Source of the DNA: Asterella californica
Taxonomy: Eukaryota; Streptophyta; Marchantiopsida; Marchantiales; Aytoniaceae
Direction of reading: 5' to 3'
Length of the DNA stretch: 64,000 nt
Assembly: GCA_036924285.1 (NCBI GenBank)
Contig: JAYKYS010000009.1
Location: 1,736,001 to 1,800,000 of the forward strand
The position numbers and the translations under genes were made by a program. The notes below the pieces were generated by a model. That model searched no databases. It had not been told where the DNA came from and saw nothing but the letters and a program-made list of their open reading frames with translations. Of this stretch, positions 11,850 through 21,699 are shown one piece after another (positions within the stretch are counted from its first letter, which is position 1; each line of letters starts with the position of its first letter).

Positions 11850-12555
11850 TGAAGGGACTTGGAATACGGATCGATTTGACTAATGACACGTCTATCTTTT
11901 GACGTCCTTACACTACAGTGACATGGAGAGAGCCTTGATCTAGAGTAGGACTCAAGACTTGTTGGAGGTTGGGTTGGTGGAGATGTCGCATGGAGAGTAT
12001 GCATCTGCCACAGTTATGCCAGCCAAGAAAGATATGTATGGCAACTACACAGATAGACGGATGTGTGGAGACTACCGTCTTATCAATCGACAGACGAAGT
12101 CCGATAAGTATGCCATGCCGACACCTGAGGAGATCTTTGATGCAGTGGGGCATGTGAAGGTCTTCAGTACTTTGGATCTTCGAGCAAGGTATCATCAGTT
12201 GCCAGTGAGAGAAGAAGATAAGTCCAAGACAGCATTCTGGGGAATTGACTCTCACGGCAAGGATTGTTTGTATCAGTGGCGGTTCTTACCATTTGGGTTG
12301 AAGAACGTCCCTGCTGAGTTCCAAAGGGTGATGGACAGAATCCTAGCAGGATTGGATTTTGTCAGATGTTATATTGACGACATCTTAGTCTATAGTGCTA
12401 CAGTGGAGGAGCACGAGAGACACTTACGGGATGTGTTCGAGTGGTTGAGAGCTCATGGATTGAAGTTACACCCTGGGAAGTGTAAGTTCTTCCAGGAGTT
12501 GGTAGAGTATCTGGACCACACCATCTATCCAGTGGATTGGGTGTTCAACAGACAA
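11850..12555 (+). pseudogene. Reverse transcriptase of the Gypsy element
   Basis: Copies element RNA to cDNA. The open stretch 11959-12561 carries HGEYASATVMPAKKD, the MCGDYRLINRQT block, FSTLDLRARYHQL (first catalytic Asp), FLPFGLKNVPAEFQRVMD, and the catalytic YIDD at 12370-12381. RT-like sequence begins upstream, near 11860, in other frames with a stop. After 12540 the frame shifts into the RNase H connection. Confidence 0.88.
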
Positions 12556-13165
12556 GATTGAGGCTATTGCACGTATCCCACGTCCCATAGATGTGAGTCG
12601 AGTTCGAGCATTTGTTGGATTGGCGAACTTTTATCGTCGATACGTGAAAAGATTTAGTGCAATTACGAAGCCGTTCACCAAGCTGATGAAGATGGATCAG
12701 GAGTGGCAGTGGGGAGATGAGCAGGAGTGAGCTTTTGTAGAGCTCAAGGATAGGTTGACATCTGCTCCCATCTTGAGGAGACCCGTTAGAGGGCGTCCTT
12801 TCCAACTACACACAGATTGGAGTATGTTGGACTTGGAGCAGTGCTGACTCAGCATGATGATGAGAAAAAGGAGTTCGTGGTGACGTATGTCAGTCGCTCC
12901 AACAATTCAGTGGAGGCGAGGTATAGTTCGTATGAGAGAGAGTGTTTGACGGCAATGTGGGCTGTTGCACACTTTTGATGTTATCTGTTTAGGAACCCCT
13001 TTACTCTCATCACTAATCACCAGCTGCTCAAGTGGTTGATGAAGTCCGACAAGCTTACAGGGAAGCTTGCACGATGGGCTCTGATCTTATAGGAGTATGA
13101 CTTCCATGTAGTACATAGACCTGGAGTTGCAAACCTAGATGCCGATGGGTTGAGTCGCAACTCGT
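12555..13165 (+). pseudogene. RT connection and RNase H of the Gypsy element
   Basis: The phrase FVGLANFYRRYVKRFS near 12610 is the standard segment after the RT palm. RNase H follows from about 12810, with SSYERECLTAMWAVAHF near 12930 and LARWALIL near 13080. The region closes with FHVVHRPGVANLDADGLSR near 13100-13160. It would degrade the RNA strand of the hybrid. Frame stops lie near 12728, 12976 and 13090, and there is a frameshift near 12830. Confidence 0.8.
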
Positions 13166-14575
13166 GCACGAGTCAGCAGGATCAGACTGAGGCTCGATGG
13201 CATGACGAGGTTGATGAAGAGATAGTGCCAGGGTGGCATGCATCTGCCTTTCTTTGTGTGTTGGCAATGAACTCTAGTATGGAGGGCCAAGTCGTATCTT
13301 TCTCGGATCAGAGAATAGATGATGAGTCTCCAGATCCTGAGGGTGGAGATGGTGTTCCAGACCAGCGAGATATCCATGACAATGTGACCGTGATGGAGTA
13401 TCTACGTACTGGTGTGGTAGTAGGCACAGTAAGTGCCAAGGAGCGAGATCGTGTCCTTCAACGAGCGAAGAGATTTCGACGAGAAGGACGACATGTACTT
13501 CGAGTGTGGGGTGATGGGAGGGTACGGATAGTGCCACATCCATCCCAGAGGGCACAGTTAGTACAACATGCCCATGAGGAGTTGGGACATTTTGGAGTGA
13601 AGCGTACGCATAGCTTACTCCAAGGACAGTATTGGTGACGTGGTATGCACATCGATGTGCAACAGTTTGTCGCACGATGTGTGGTTTGTGATCGAGTACG
13701 AGCATCGTTTAATGCCCCTACTCCACAGTTACACCTCTTACCGATTATGGGTTGGGTTACCGTTGGAGTTTGGATTTTGCGGGACCCTTATCGTTGACCG
13801 TACGTCACCACCGGTATGTGTTGGTGATGGTGGAGCACTTCTCCAAGTGGATTGAGTTGGTGGCATTACCAGACAAGGCGAGTGAAGAGACGACGTACGC
13901 GTTCTTAGATCGAGTGCTGAGTCATTTTGGAGCACCAGCTGAAGTGCTGACAGACCAAGGTACAGAGTTCCTTGGTGAGTTTCAGACCTTGTGTGATCAG
14001 GCGCTGATTGATCATCGGACTACATCTCGAGATCATCCTGAGGCGGATGGTTTGGCGGAGAGGGTAGTTTAGACGTGAAGAGAGGATTGCGCAAGTATGG
14101 TTTGCATAAGGGCCACTTGGGAGACTGGTATGTGCAGTTACCATGGTTGGCTATGGGTTACCGTTTCAGCCGACAAACTCTTCTCACCATATTTTCTATT
14201 GTATGGTCGAGATCCAGATCTACCTTCGGCCATTCGTCGTGATTCTGCTGAGGTGCTGGACCTTGATGACCCGGATATGTGGGTGAGAGCATGTTCTCAA
14301 CGAGCAGAGATATTTCAGAGCGTTATGCCTATGGCTTTTGAGAGAGAACCTAGCGATTGCTCAACATAGGGACACGTTGCGATAAGCGACTATCCGAGGA
14401 GGAGGTTATCGATCGTCGATTCGCAGATTTCATCCTGACGATTATATCTATCTACAGCAGACTGCACCGACGACGTTGGACGTGACCGTAAGACGCACTA
14501 TTTTACGAGTGCGTGAGATGTTACCTTCTGGAGTACTCATGTTAGAGGGCCGTGATGGTGTTGTATGAAAGGACC
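13165..14575 (+). pseudogene. Integrase (DDE) of the Gypsy element
   Basis: Inserts the cDNA. The N-terminal zinc-binding part shows HEELGHFGVKRTHSLL near 13570 and CVVCDR near 13680, the latter after a stop and frame change near 13636. The catalytic core in 13752-14072 shows LDFAGP (D), VLTDQGTEF (D) and DHPEADGLAER (E), so the DDE triad is intact. The C-terminal part continues in other frames: FLLYGRDPDLPSAI near 14190, then a basic segment to about 14570. The frame is broken near 14070, 14370 and 14567. Confidence 0.85.
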
Positions 14576-14577
14576 AT

Positions 14578-14802
14578 GTGCGTAATTGCGCGTCATGTCA
14601 TCTTCCCAACATTGATGGTACCGTTGACCCAAGCTTAGCAGTTGTACGCGCGGGCTTGAGGTGTATGTTGTGTGGGTCTGCTGGTGGAGCAGCCCGTATG
14701 TTGGTGTGTGATGGTTGTTCGAGAGGTTGGCACATGTCATGTTTGACTCCACCTCTTAGTGTCGTTCCTACTGGACGGTGGGTTTGTCCTCGATGTATAT
14801 AG
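14578..14802 (+). pseudogene. PHD zinc finger at the C-terminus of the Gypsy integrase
   Basis: In the 74-residue open stretch the ligands are C29, C32, C44, C47, H52, C55, C70 and C73, a complete C4HC3 PHD finger, with the typical Trp (W68) two residues before the last CxxC pair. PHD fingers as a class read the histone H3 tail, often K4 methylation state. Chromoviral Gypsy elements place a chromodomain here to steer integration; by analogy this finger could guide target choice, which is inference. The reading frame upstream continues into the integrase tail past one stop near 14567. The translated stretch ends with a stop directly after the finger, so it is the natural polyprotein end. Confidence 0.86.
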
Positions 14803-14960
14803 CAGGGATAGCCGATTAGATCTTTGCGTGGTATGGATTGCAGACAGGCGATTAACGATGGGGCGATGTAGCACTCGGCCTCCTGATCCTTGCACCCATG
14901 AAGGTGTATATCACGTAGTTGGGATATGGAGCTATCTGGAGTTAGAGGGACCTAACCGCC

Positions 14961-14975
14961 AGTTAGGGGGACGAT
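14961..14975 (+). other. Candidate polypurine tract
   Basis: A G-rich run (TTAGGGGGACGA) sits immediately upstream of block B1. Its position supports B1, rather than A2, as the start of the 3' terminal region. It is short and not a textbook tract. Confidence 0.35.
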
Positions 14976-14976
14976 A

Positions 14977-15081
14977 GTGGTACACTTGTGTATGTGTATG
15001 ACATCGTCCATGTGTTATGTGTATGTGTGGTGTACCTCTGACAGCGATGTATGTTGTGTAGCAATGTGTATGTGCACGACA
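14977..15081 (+). repeat. Terminal repeat block B1
   Basis: 105-bp block rich in GTGTATGTGT, ending GCACGACA. It matches 15379-15483 with about 5 mismatches and no gaps. It lies between the end of coding sequence and block A2. The junction with A2 forms the perfect palindrome GACAGCTGTC at 15078-15087. Confidence 0.88.
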
Positions 15082-15083
15082 GC

Positions 15084-15376
15084 TGTCGCGTCAGTTTGGC
15101 ACCTTGGCTAGGTTGACCGAGTGCGAAGTGACGAATCCCGGTAAGGCCGTTAGTGCCGTTAGGGCGAGTTGGGAGGAGAGCCCACTAGGGGTATACTTCG
15201 CAGGTAGGGCTTGGAGGCCTTAGTTCTTCGAGTTGAGCCTTCAAGCTCCAGGCTATGGTGGATAGTCTAGTTGAGTGTAACCCGGATTCTCTTTGTGCTT
15301 AGAGTGGGTTTGGTTTGACCGTTTGTGAGTAATCTTTGTTGTAGTGTTGGAGATGGTAATTTCTCTATTCAGATTA
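15084..15376 (+). repeat. Terminal repeat block A2
   Basis: Gap-free counterpart of 6517-6809. It begins TGTC and is followed after two bases by block B2. Confidence 0.88.
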
Positions 15377-15378
15377 TT

Positions 15379-15483
15379 GTGGTACACTTGTGTATGTGTA
15401 TGACATCGTCCATGTGTTATGTGTATGTGTGATGTACCTCTGACATCGATGTCTGTTGTGTAGCGATGTGTATGCGCACGACA
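15379..15483 (+). repeat. Terminal repeat block B2 (3' end of Gypsy element)
   Basis: Second copy of the 105-bp block, ending GACA. A2 plus B2 (15084-15483, 400 bp, TGTC...GACA) has the look of one complete LTR. This is supported by the contiguous A-B order in the related copy at 20537-20917. Confidence 0.85.
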
Positions 15484-15487
15484 ATGT

Positions 15488-17960
15488 GATCGGAGTGCAG
15501 CTTTCAGACGACCGACTAAGAGTTAGATTGTGGTTTTGCAGGTTGGCAATGTGATCTTTGTTATCTTTATACGTCTTCGCGCTTGCAGTTTCTTGGTCAT
15601 TGTAATCTCTATCATCACACTCAACCTATTTTTTTTATCTTCCTCGCTCGTGACAAGTAGTTTTCATTAAAAATTTGTCACTTGGATTGATCGTCACATT
15701 AATGTCTATATTTATCATTTTATATTTTTTTCTTACATCATTTCATCATGATCAAAATCATCTTTGTTCATGAGATATCGCTTGGAGCTAGTAGTAGTCA
15801 ATTTCTAGTTTTTTCTTGCTCGAGTTTAGCATATCTAGACTTCTCAATTGTTTTTCAGCTCTTGTAAACCTCTTTCTAGTTAGTCTTCAATAGGATCTCC
15901 AATGTTCTGGCAAAGAGGTTCCATTTGGTATATGTTTCATATCGGTCATGTTGATGATTACCGTCACTCAACTTCACATAATGTTTTTGCTCATGAATTT
16001 TTTATGGGACTATATCTCACTTCACGATTCATTTTTTGTACCATTGTGCTCATTCGTAGAGATTGTTATCTTTCATTTATATGCAAAGAGTCGAGTACAA
16101 AAGCTGCTTGCTTGCATGTTCATTTTGGATGATTCTACGATTAAGATATAAGTTCTTGGTGAATGATATTTTTGATTGGCTCTTATGAGTAGCACCGAGT
16201 ATCAGATTTTGATTTCTTGTTGCTTGTGTTCTATCCATCGACTGATTGAAAATGCTTGACACGAGAAGGATAAGCTATTGAGCTTCTTATCACAATTATG
16301 GTGTTTGGAGTCGTTCAAGCTCTGAGGCTCCAACTTCAGTATAATGAGTAGATTCCAGTATGAAAAGGATGTTGGATTATATGTTGACTGCACTAATGTA
16401 TGTGAAGATACTTTATCAGAACTTAGGTAGATGTTATCATTGACGGTGTCTGGAAATTTTCATTACTAAACATCACTTCTAAGATGGAGAGGAGCCTTAG
16501 GAGTAGACTGTTCATTGCACAATGCTTGTGAGTCTATTTCTTGATTATTATCTTGCCTATGATAGTTTTACGAGAGGACCTGGTGTAGTCATGGTGCCCC
16601 TTTTGACTTGTACATATTATTCATATATAGAGACAGAGTCGAAGAACAAATGTGCAATGAATATAGACAATTCGTCAAAGTGTTCAATTATGTAGAATGC
16701 ACTACTTTTTCTGACGATTCACAAATTGTGATTCAGAGTACTTAGTAGACTCCTAGAGAGCTCCATGTAGGATTTAGAAAGTAGTCATGTTTTTGACACA
16801 ATGTCTCCTCTTCCCACAGAACCATTGACAATAGGTGTCAATGGAGAGAGAAGGACAAATTCTTGCTGCAACTAATATAGTTTAGAGAGTTCAACCCACC
16901 CCAAGTACTCATTTGAATCGAGAAATTGCTTGATGTTTTTGCTTGACATTTTTTGTTCTCATCTAACCAATAGTGCAAAGCTTGAAATGATCCATGAAAC
17001 TAACGAGCATCAATTGAAGCAATATTGTTGATATGTTTAACATTGAGATGAATTTGGACCTCTAGCTTCAGCTCTGATGAGTTATAATATATAAAACACA
17101 TGGAATATGTATACGGGTAAAACATATATTTGCAAACTTGTTTCAAATGAAACAGCTTTTCAATACATACTTCTGCTTGAACAAGATTTAGGAAAACTTT
17201 TTACGAGGTTCGTGGTGTATAAGAGACCAAAACGGATATCAAAAAGTGTTTTATTTTTTTGAAGACTTGGCTAAATTTTATGGATGGTATTTGGTGTAGA
17301 AATTATAGAACTTAGCAAGATTTTCCTTTTATTATGTGGTGTTTTCCACCATGAGAGAAATAACGTGGAGTTTCTCCGCATGAAGAACTTAGCAAATCTG
17401 AAAAGTATGTAGTCAGGTTTTTCCATGAGCATGGCTTAACATAACATGTCCAAATATATGTAGGGTTTTTCCACAAGTTTGGACTTCACAAATTTATATA
17501 ATAGTAGAATCTTTCCAAGTAAGAGTATTTTGCAACTTTGTAGTCATATTACGTAGTGTTGTTCTACACTACGTAATATGAAGTAAACACTACAACTTTG
17601 TATAGAAATTACATAATTTGTCCAGAATAAAAAGTACGTTGGAACTTGACATAGAAGTTAAATGTTGTTTACGGTTGGGCTGAAGCATGTTTGCCAGCTA
17701 GAATCAATATTTGTTTTCAATGCAAGAGAAGATTTATCCCTATTATGTAAGAGTGTAATGTTTTATGAAGGTAATCGACGAACATATGAATACTTAGTTT
17801 CAATAAAATAGGGCTAATTTAGCAATATATATTATGTGTTATATGGTTTTCAATGACAAAAAAAACTTATAATGCTGATTGTGAAATTATGTATGAGGTT
17901 AAAAATAAAATGTAATATAAATAAAAATCAAAACTGGAACTATTTATGCTGAAATTTATT
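15488..17960. other. AT-rich intergenic DNA, no gene seen
   Basis: Low-GC sequence with only short open stretches and no recognisable domains. Several phrases of the form GGGTTTTTCCAC recur around 17340-17470. One perfect hairpin is listed separately. It may contain highly decayed transposon DNA. Confidence 0.45.
17544..17581. repeat. 16-bp perfect inverted repeat (hairpin)
   Basis: Arms TCATATTACGTAGTGT (17544-17559) and its exact reverse complement (17566-17581) around a 6-nt loop. There is no T-run or gene next to it that would suggest a terminator. Confidence 0.85.
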
Positions 17961-17979
17961 ATTAATTTGACTTGAATAC

Positions 17980-20250
17980 GGTGCAAAATATGACTCTAAG
18001 ATCCTCATCCTCATTTTCTCCTTCTGCAAAACGTCATAACGTATGGATCCATGCATCGTATCTCGTGAGGTCCAAAAGCAAATGCTTTTTCATGTCGAGA
18101 AATTATTTTCTTGAAACACACTACCTCCTCTGCCAACAACGAACCATCCGTCCCGACCTTAAGTTCCTCGAGAGTTATTTTCGTGCCCTACCTTTCTTGG
18201 ATCTTGTAAGCTTTTTTCCCTTGAAGCTCCATTTGTCCTTTCGAATCTTCGAGTAAGGTCCAGCTACCAGCTTCACCTTCTTGTCCACCATATTGTACTT
18301 CGTCTCCGTGTAAACTTCTAGTGCTCGAAATACCTCGATTATGGAATATAACTCCCTTGAGTGAATTTGTATGACTTTATCCTCGTCCCTTGATCTAGTA
18401 GACATGATATCTCACAGCGGATCTTCCGATCCATCCTCCTCAAAAACCTTTGAAATCTTATCACCTTCATCCACTTCTCCCAATGCTCGCAACTCCAATT
18501 CAATCCCACACAAACATCTTTTTTCTTGTTTTCTTAAGTTTTCAATCTTTTTATATACACAAACCGCACACTCATCAAACTCAATAAACCATGTATAAAA
18601 GACACTTTCTTCAGGTGAGAGTATCTTCTCCTGCTTGCCATCACAATTTCACCTTATAGTGGTACCCATAGAAAATCCTTGAAATTCTCTATCGTCTTTG
18701 GAAGAAGATTCTCTCTTAGACGATCCCGATTTTTCTCATGGTTAGCATCTATAGTTAGAAACTGGATTGCTCTCTTCTCATCTTGACTACGTGTCCTTGC
18801 ATGCATAGATCCATCATCCAACACTTGTGTCTCCATCCGAGTTGTTTTGATGTACGGATGTCCAAGGATGAGTGAGTACAATGTCATTTCTTAGACAAAG
18901 AAGTTATGCTCTACTACAACATCTCCAATCCTCACCCAAACATCTAGATAGACTCCGTACAACTCCTCATGTGTGTTGTTTGCTACTCTAATTACTCATC
19001 CATGCTCCATATCGATATGCCATCTTTCTTTCTTGTAAAGATCTTTCAACATGATGTTGATCTCCGATTCGTGGTCGATCAACGTGACAATGGATTCTTT
19101 CAAGTCTCTTACTCTCACAAGTGTTTCAATAGTCATGTGAGCCTAATGACTATGACTGTATGGTCGAGCTTTGATGCATGACATCATCCTCGTACTCAAA
19201 ATGCACCTTTCGACTTCGATCCTTATTCTCTTCTGTCAATTGCACTTAATGAGCTCTCTCTCTTCGTCTAGAGACATCATTGTGTCAAGAGCGTGTGTAA
19301 GCACTACCTCTCCCGTGATTTGTTGTTTATGTTTAATAACGTCTATGATGACATCATGAACTCTCATTTTGTGAAAACCAAAACCTCACGTAAGATAAAT
19401 TATATCTTCACGTTCAAGATCGCTCTTCTAGAACACCTTTGACGTCTGTAGCAGCTTCAATGTTGGCCTGCAATTTGTATGTAATCGGTTTGTCTTTCTC
19501 TCATGATTGCTCTTTTCCTTTCTCTTTCGACAGAGAAGAAACATCTTCTATCAATAAATCTCGAGCTCCATCTTTCCAAATTTTCTGTTGAGTCTTGTCT
19601 CCTCAAGTCTGTCTCTTCGAAGAAGCCCATTCTACAACTTCTTCAACTTCACGTCTCTTCTTTTCATCGACTAGAATCTCATGCTCACTCTTGGTAATGT
19701 AGTCTCATCCAATAGCTCATCGGATGGTTGCAACTGTCCTCAGTAATGCTCTCATGGTATTTTTTTCTTTCTGGTACGTAGAGAGGGCAGACGACCAAAG
19801 TCCGTTCGGCTCTACATGCTCGTCAAATCTTTTTCTCACTTTTCAACTCTAGCACCATAAATCAAAACATCTACTATTGCAATGTTTGTGTCGTTAGATA
19901 CTCATCAACCAACTTCTTCATACCTCCTTTCTCGAAATTGATTTGAACAAGATCACTTGTATCCTTGAGTGCAACCTTCCCGATCTTCCAGAAGATAATT
20001 CCGTGCCATATCGTCCGTGAAGTCTTCATAATCCTTACGGGGATGGTCATTATCATCGCATTGTATACACCTCTACATCCAAGCTTGTTTAAACGTGTTA
20101 GGTTTCACCTCGCTCGTCGATCCTCTCTCCTCAAGTCTCGTAAGCTTGATCTGAAGGTCCCTCATCCCATGCATTATATTGTCCAAACCCAAATCATCTT
20201 TCTTTGAAGCTACAATTGGGTACACCTCATCTGTTTAGAGAATCTTTTAT
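17980..20250 (-). pseudogene. Gag-protease relic of a second Gypsy-type element
   Basis: Read on the minus strand from about 19700 downward. A charged segment ends at KLQANIEAATDVKGVLEER near 19430. The protease core is around 18890-19110: DHESEINIMLKDLY (active-site Asp region), HEELYGV, VWVRIGDVVVEHNFFV. Next come LILGHPYIKTTRMET and AIQFLT near 18760-18860. The linker found between protease and RT in such elements, with YNMVDKKVKLVAGP near 18270, follows, and then KVGTDGSLLAEE near 18150. Many stops and frame changes interrupt it. No RT was found below 17980, so the 3' half is deleted or decayed. The wording differs from the 6.5-15.5 kb element, so it is a different family. Confidence 0.7.
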
Positions 20251-20336
20251 CCCTACCATGTGACATTGAAGGTTACGTAGGACGGGAGAAAATCCAGAGA
20301 GGGTGTACTCCAGAGGAGAGAGAATTCCAAGGTCAT

Positions 20337-20390
20337 TGTCGTAGTGTGGAGAATTGTGATAGTGTGGAGAATTGTCGTAGTGAGCATGGA
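20337..20390 (+). repeat. 18-nt tandem repeat, three units
   Basis: Units at 20337, 20355 and 20373 share TTGT(C/G)(G/A)TAGTG with GGAGAA in the first two. The first two differ at two positions; the third is diverged. Confidence 0.7.
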
Positions 20391-20536
20391 TCGACTATCG
20401 AGTAGAGAGAAATCGAAGAGCTAGGAGAAGAGTTTACAGAGGTTACGTCTGGAGAGAATTTCTTACCGATTAGAGTTTGACATCAGAGGATTGAGGATTC
20501 GAGAAGAGAGGACAAAATCTGTAAGCGCACGACAAT

Positions 20537-20917
20537 TATCACGTCAGTTTAGCACCTTGAGTAGGTTGATCGAGTGCGTAGTGATTAGTCTCGGTAGAGC
20601 TGTTAGTGCCGTTACGGCGGGTTCTTGGGCTAGCCTCACTAGGGATATACTTCACAAGTAAGGCATGTAAGCTTTAGTTTTTCGAGTTGATCCTTCAAGC
20701 TCCTGGCTATGGTACAGCACAGCCTAGATTCTCCGATGTGCAGAGTGGGTCTGGCTTGACTTTAGTGTTTGTGTATCGCCAATTGTCATGGTGGAGTGAG
20801 TATCAATCCTTATTGATACACTTGTGCAGGTGCATGACATTGTCTATGTGTTATGTGTATGTGTGGTGTCTCTTTGACAACGATGTATGTTGTGTGACAA
20901 TGTGTATGCGCATGATA
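20537..20917 (+). mobile_element. Diverged LTR of the methyltransferase-Gypsy family
   Basis: About 381 bp, similar throughout to A2 plus B2 of the element ending at 15483: GTCAGTTTAGCACCTTG near the start, GTTAGTGCCGTTA, a CTGGCTATGG block, then the TGTATGTGTGG B-type half. A and B are contiguous, as in one complete LTR. Its ends read TATC...GATA instead of TGTC...GACA. No target duplication was seen. It is followed 580 bp later by a gag scrap of the same family. Confidence 0.75.
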
Positions 20918-21498
20918 ATCTGAATATATGACAAACTCGGGTTCATGATCACATGCAATTGGATCACCACTTGGTGGGTCACCCTCCTCTGAAATTACAT
21001 CTGTGACCGACAGTCTCACCTATGTGTCTCTGATCATCTGATGAGTGCATGCAAAAGTTGTGAAAATAGAAAATACAAGAGAGCAATATGTCCAACTTCC
21101 AAACCAAGAAGTTTCAGTAATTGCAGATAACATGAAATCAACGATTCTTGGATCCTTTTCTCCCCTCTTAAGACCTTCAGACATCCTCTAAGAAAATGTC
21201 TATCTCTTGTGCATTTAGATACACTCGAGGAGGGATAACCAAGCAATACGCTTCGCTACTCTATTGTGTATAATAATATTTAATTATAAAATTGATAAAT
21301 ATAATTAAGAAATCTACTAATATATACTTAATATGTAAAATCCTAAACCTGAAAGTTGAAATATTATTGAAAATAATTGAAAATCTAATACTACTTCAAT
21401 AACCTATCTATCTAGAGATCCAAAAATAATCATAAAAACTAACTCATTATCTTAAAAATAAAATGTATTAACTATCGTGACATAATATAATCAATAAC

Positions 21499-21690
21499 TG
21501 GAGAGAGGATCAGTCGGTCCACCCTCTACTACGACGTCAAATGCGGATATGGTTGCTCGGATTGAGAAATTGAAGCAGAGGATGGCTAGTGTAGCTATGG
21601 ATCAATGAAGATCTAGTTTGAGAACAGAGGCTTCCACATCGTTAACAGAGCTCAAGATCCATGAAGATTTCATGGATTGACAAGACGATG
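21499..21690 (+). pseudogene. Gag fragment of the methyltransferase-Gypsy family
   Basis: Aligns with about 8960-9140 of the main element: GTCGGTCCACC, CTACGACGTCA, GCTCGGATTGAG and CAGAGGCTTCCAC occur in the same order. The local reading frame is broken. With the LTR at 20537 it may be the remnant of one deleted copy. Confidence 0.72.
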
Positions 21691-21699
21691 ATGTGATAG

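Larger units (their letters stand above)
6517..15483 (+). mobile_element. Ty3/Gypsy retrotransposon carrying a DNA methyltransferase and a PHD finger, degenerate
   Basis: Nearly 9 kb. Domain order is Gag, aspartic protease, C5-cytosine methyltransferase, reverse transcriptase, RNase H, integrase, PHD finger. RT before integrase places it in Ty3/Gypsy. Terminal repeats are a 293-bp block at 6517 and 15084, plus a 105-bp block at 14977 and 15379, in the order A1 ... B1-A2-B2. Ends are TGTC...GACA, flanked by a possible 4-bp target duplication ATGT at 6513-6516 and 15484-15487. A1 and A2 differ at about 11 of 293 positions, so this is an old insertion. The coding region is broken by several frameshifts and stops, so this copy is inactive. 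Its G-rich coding DNA contrasts with the AT-rich surroundings. Confidence 0.9.
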
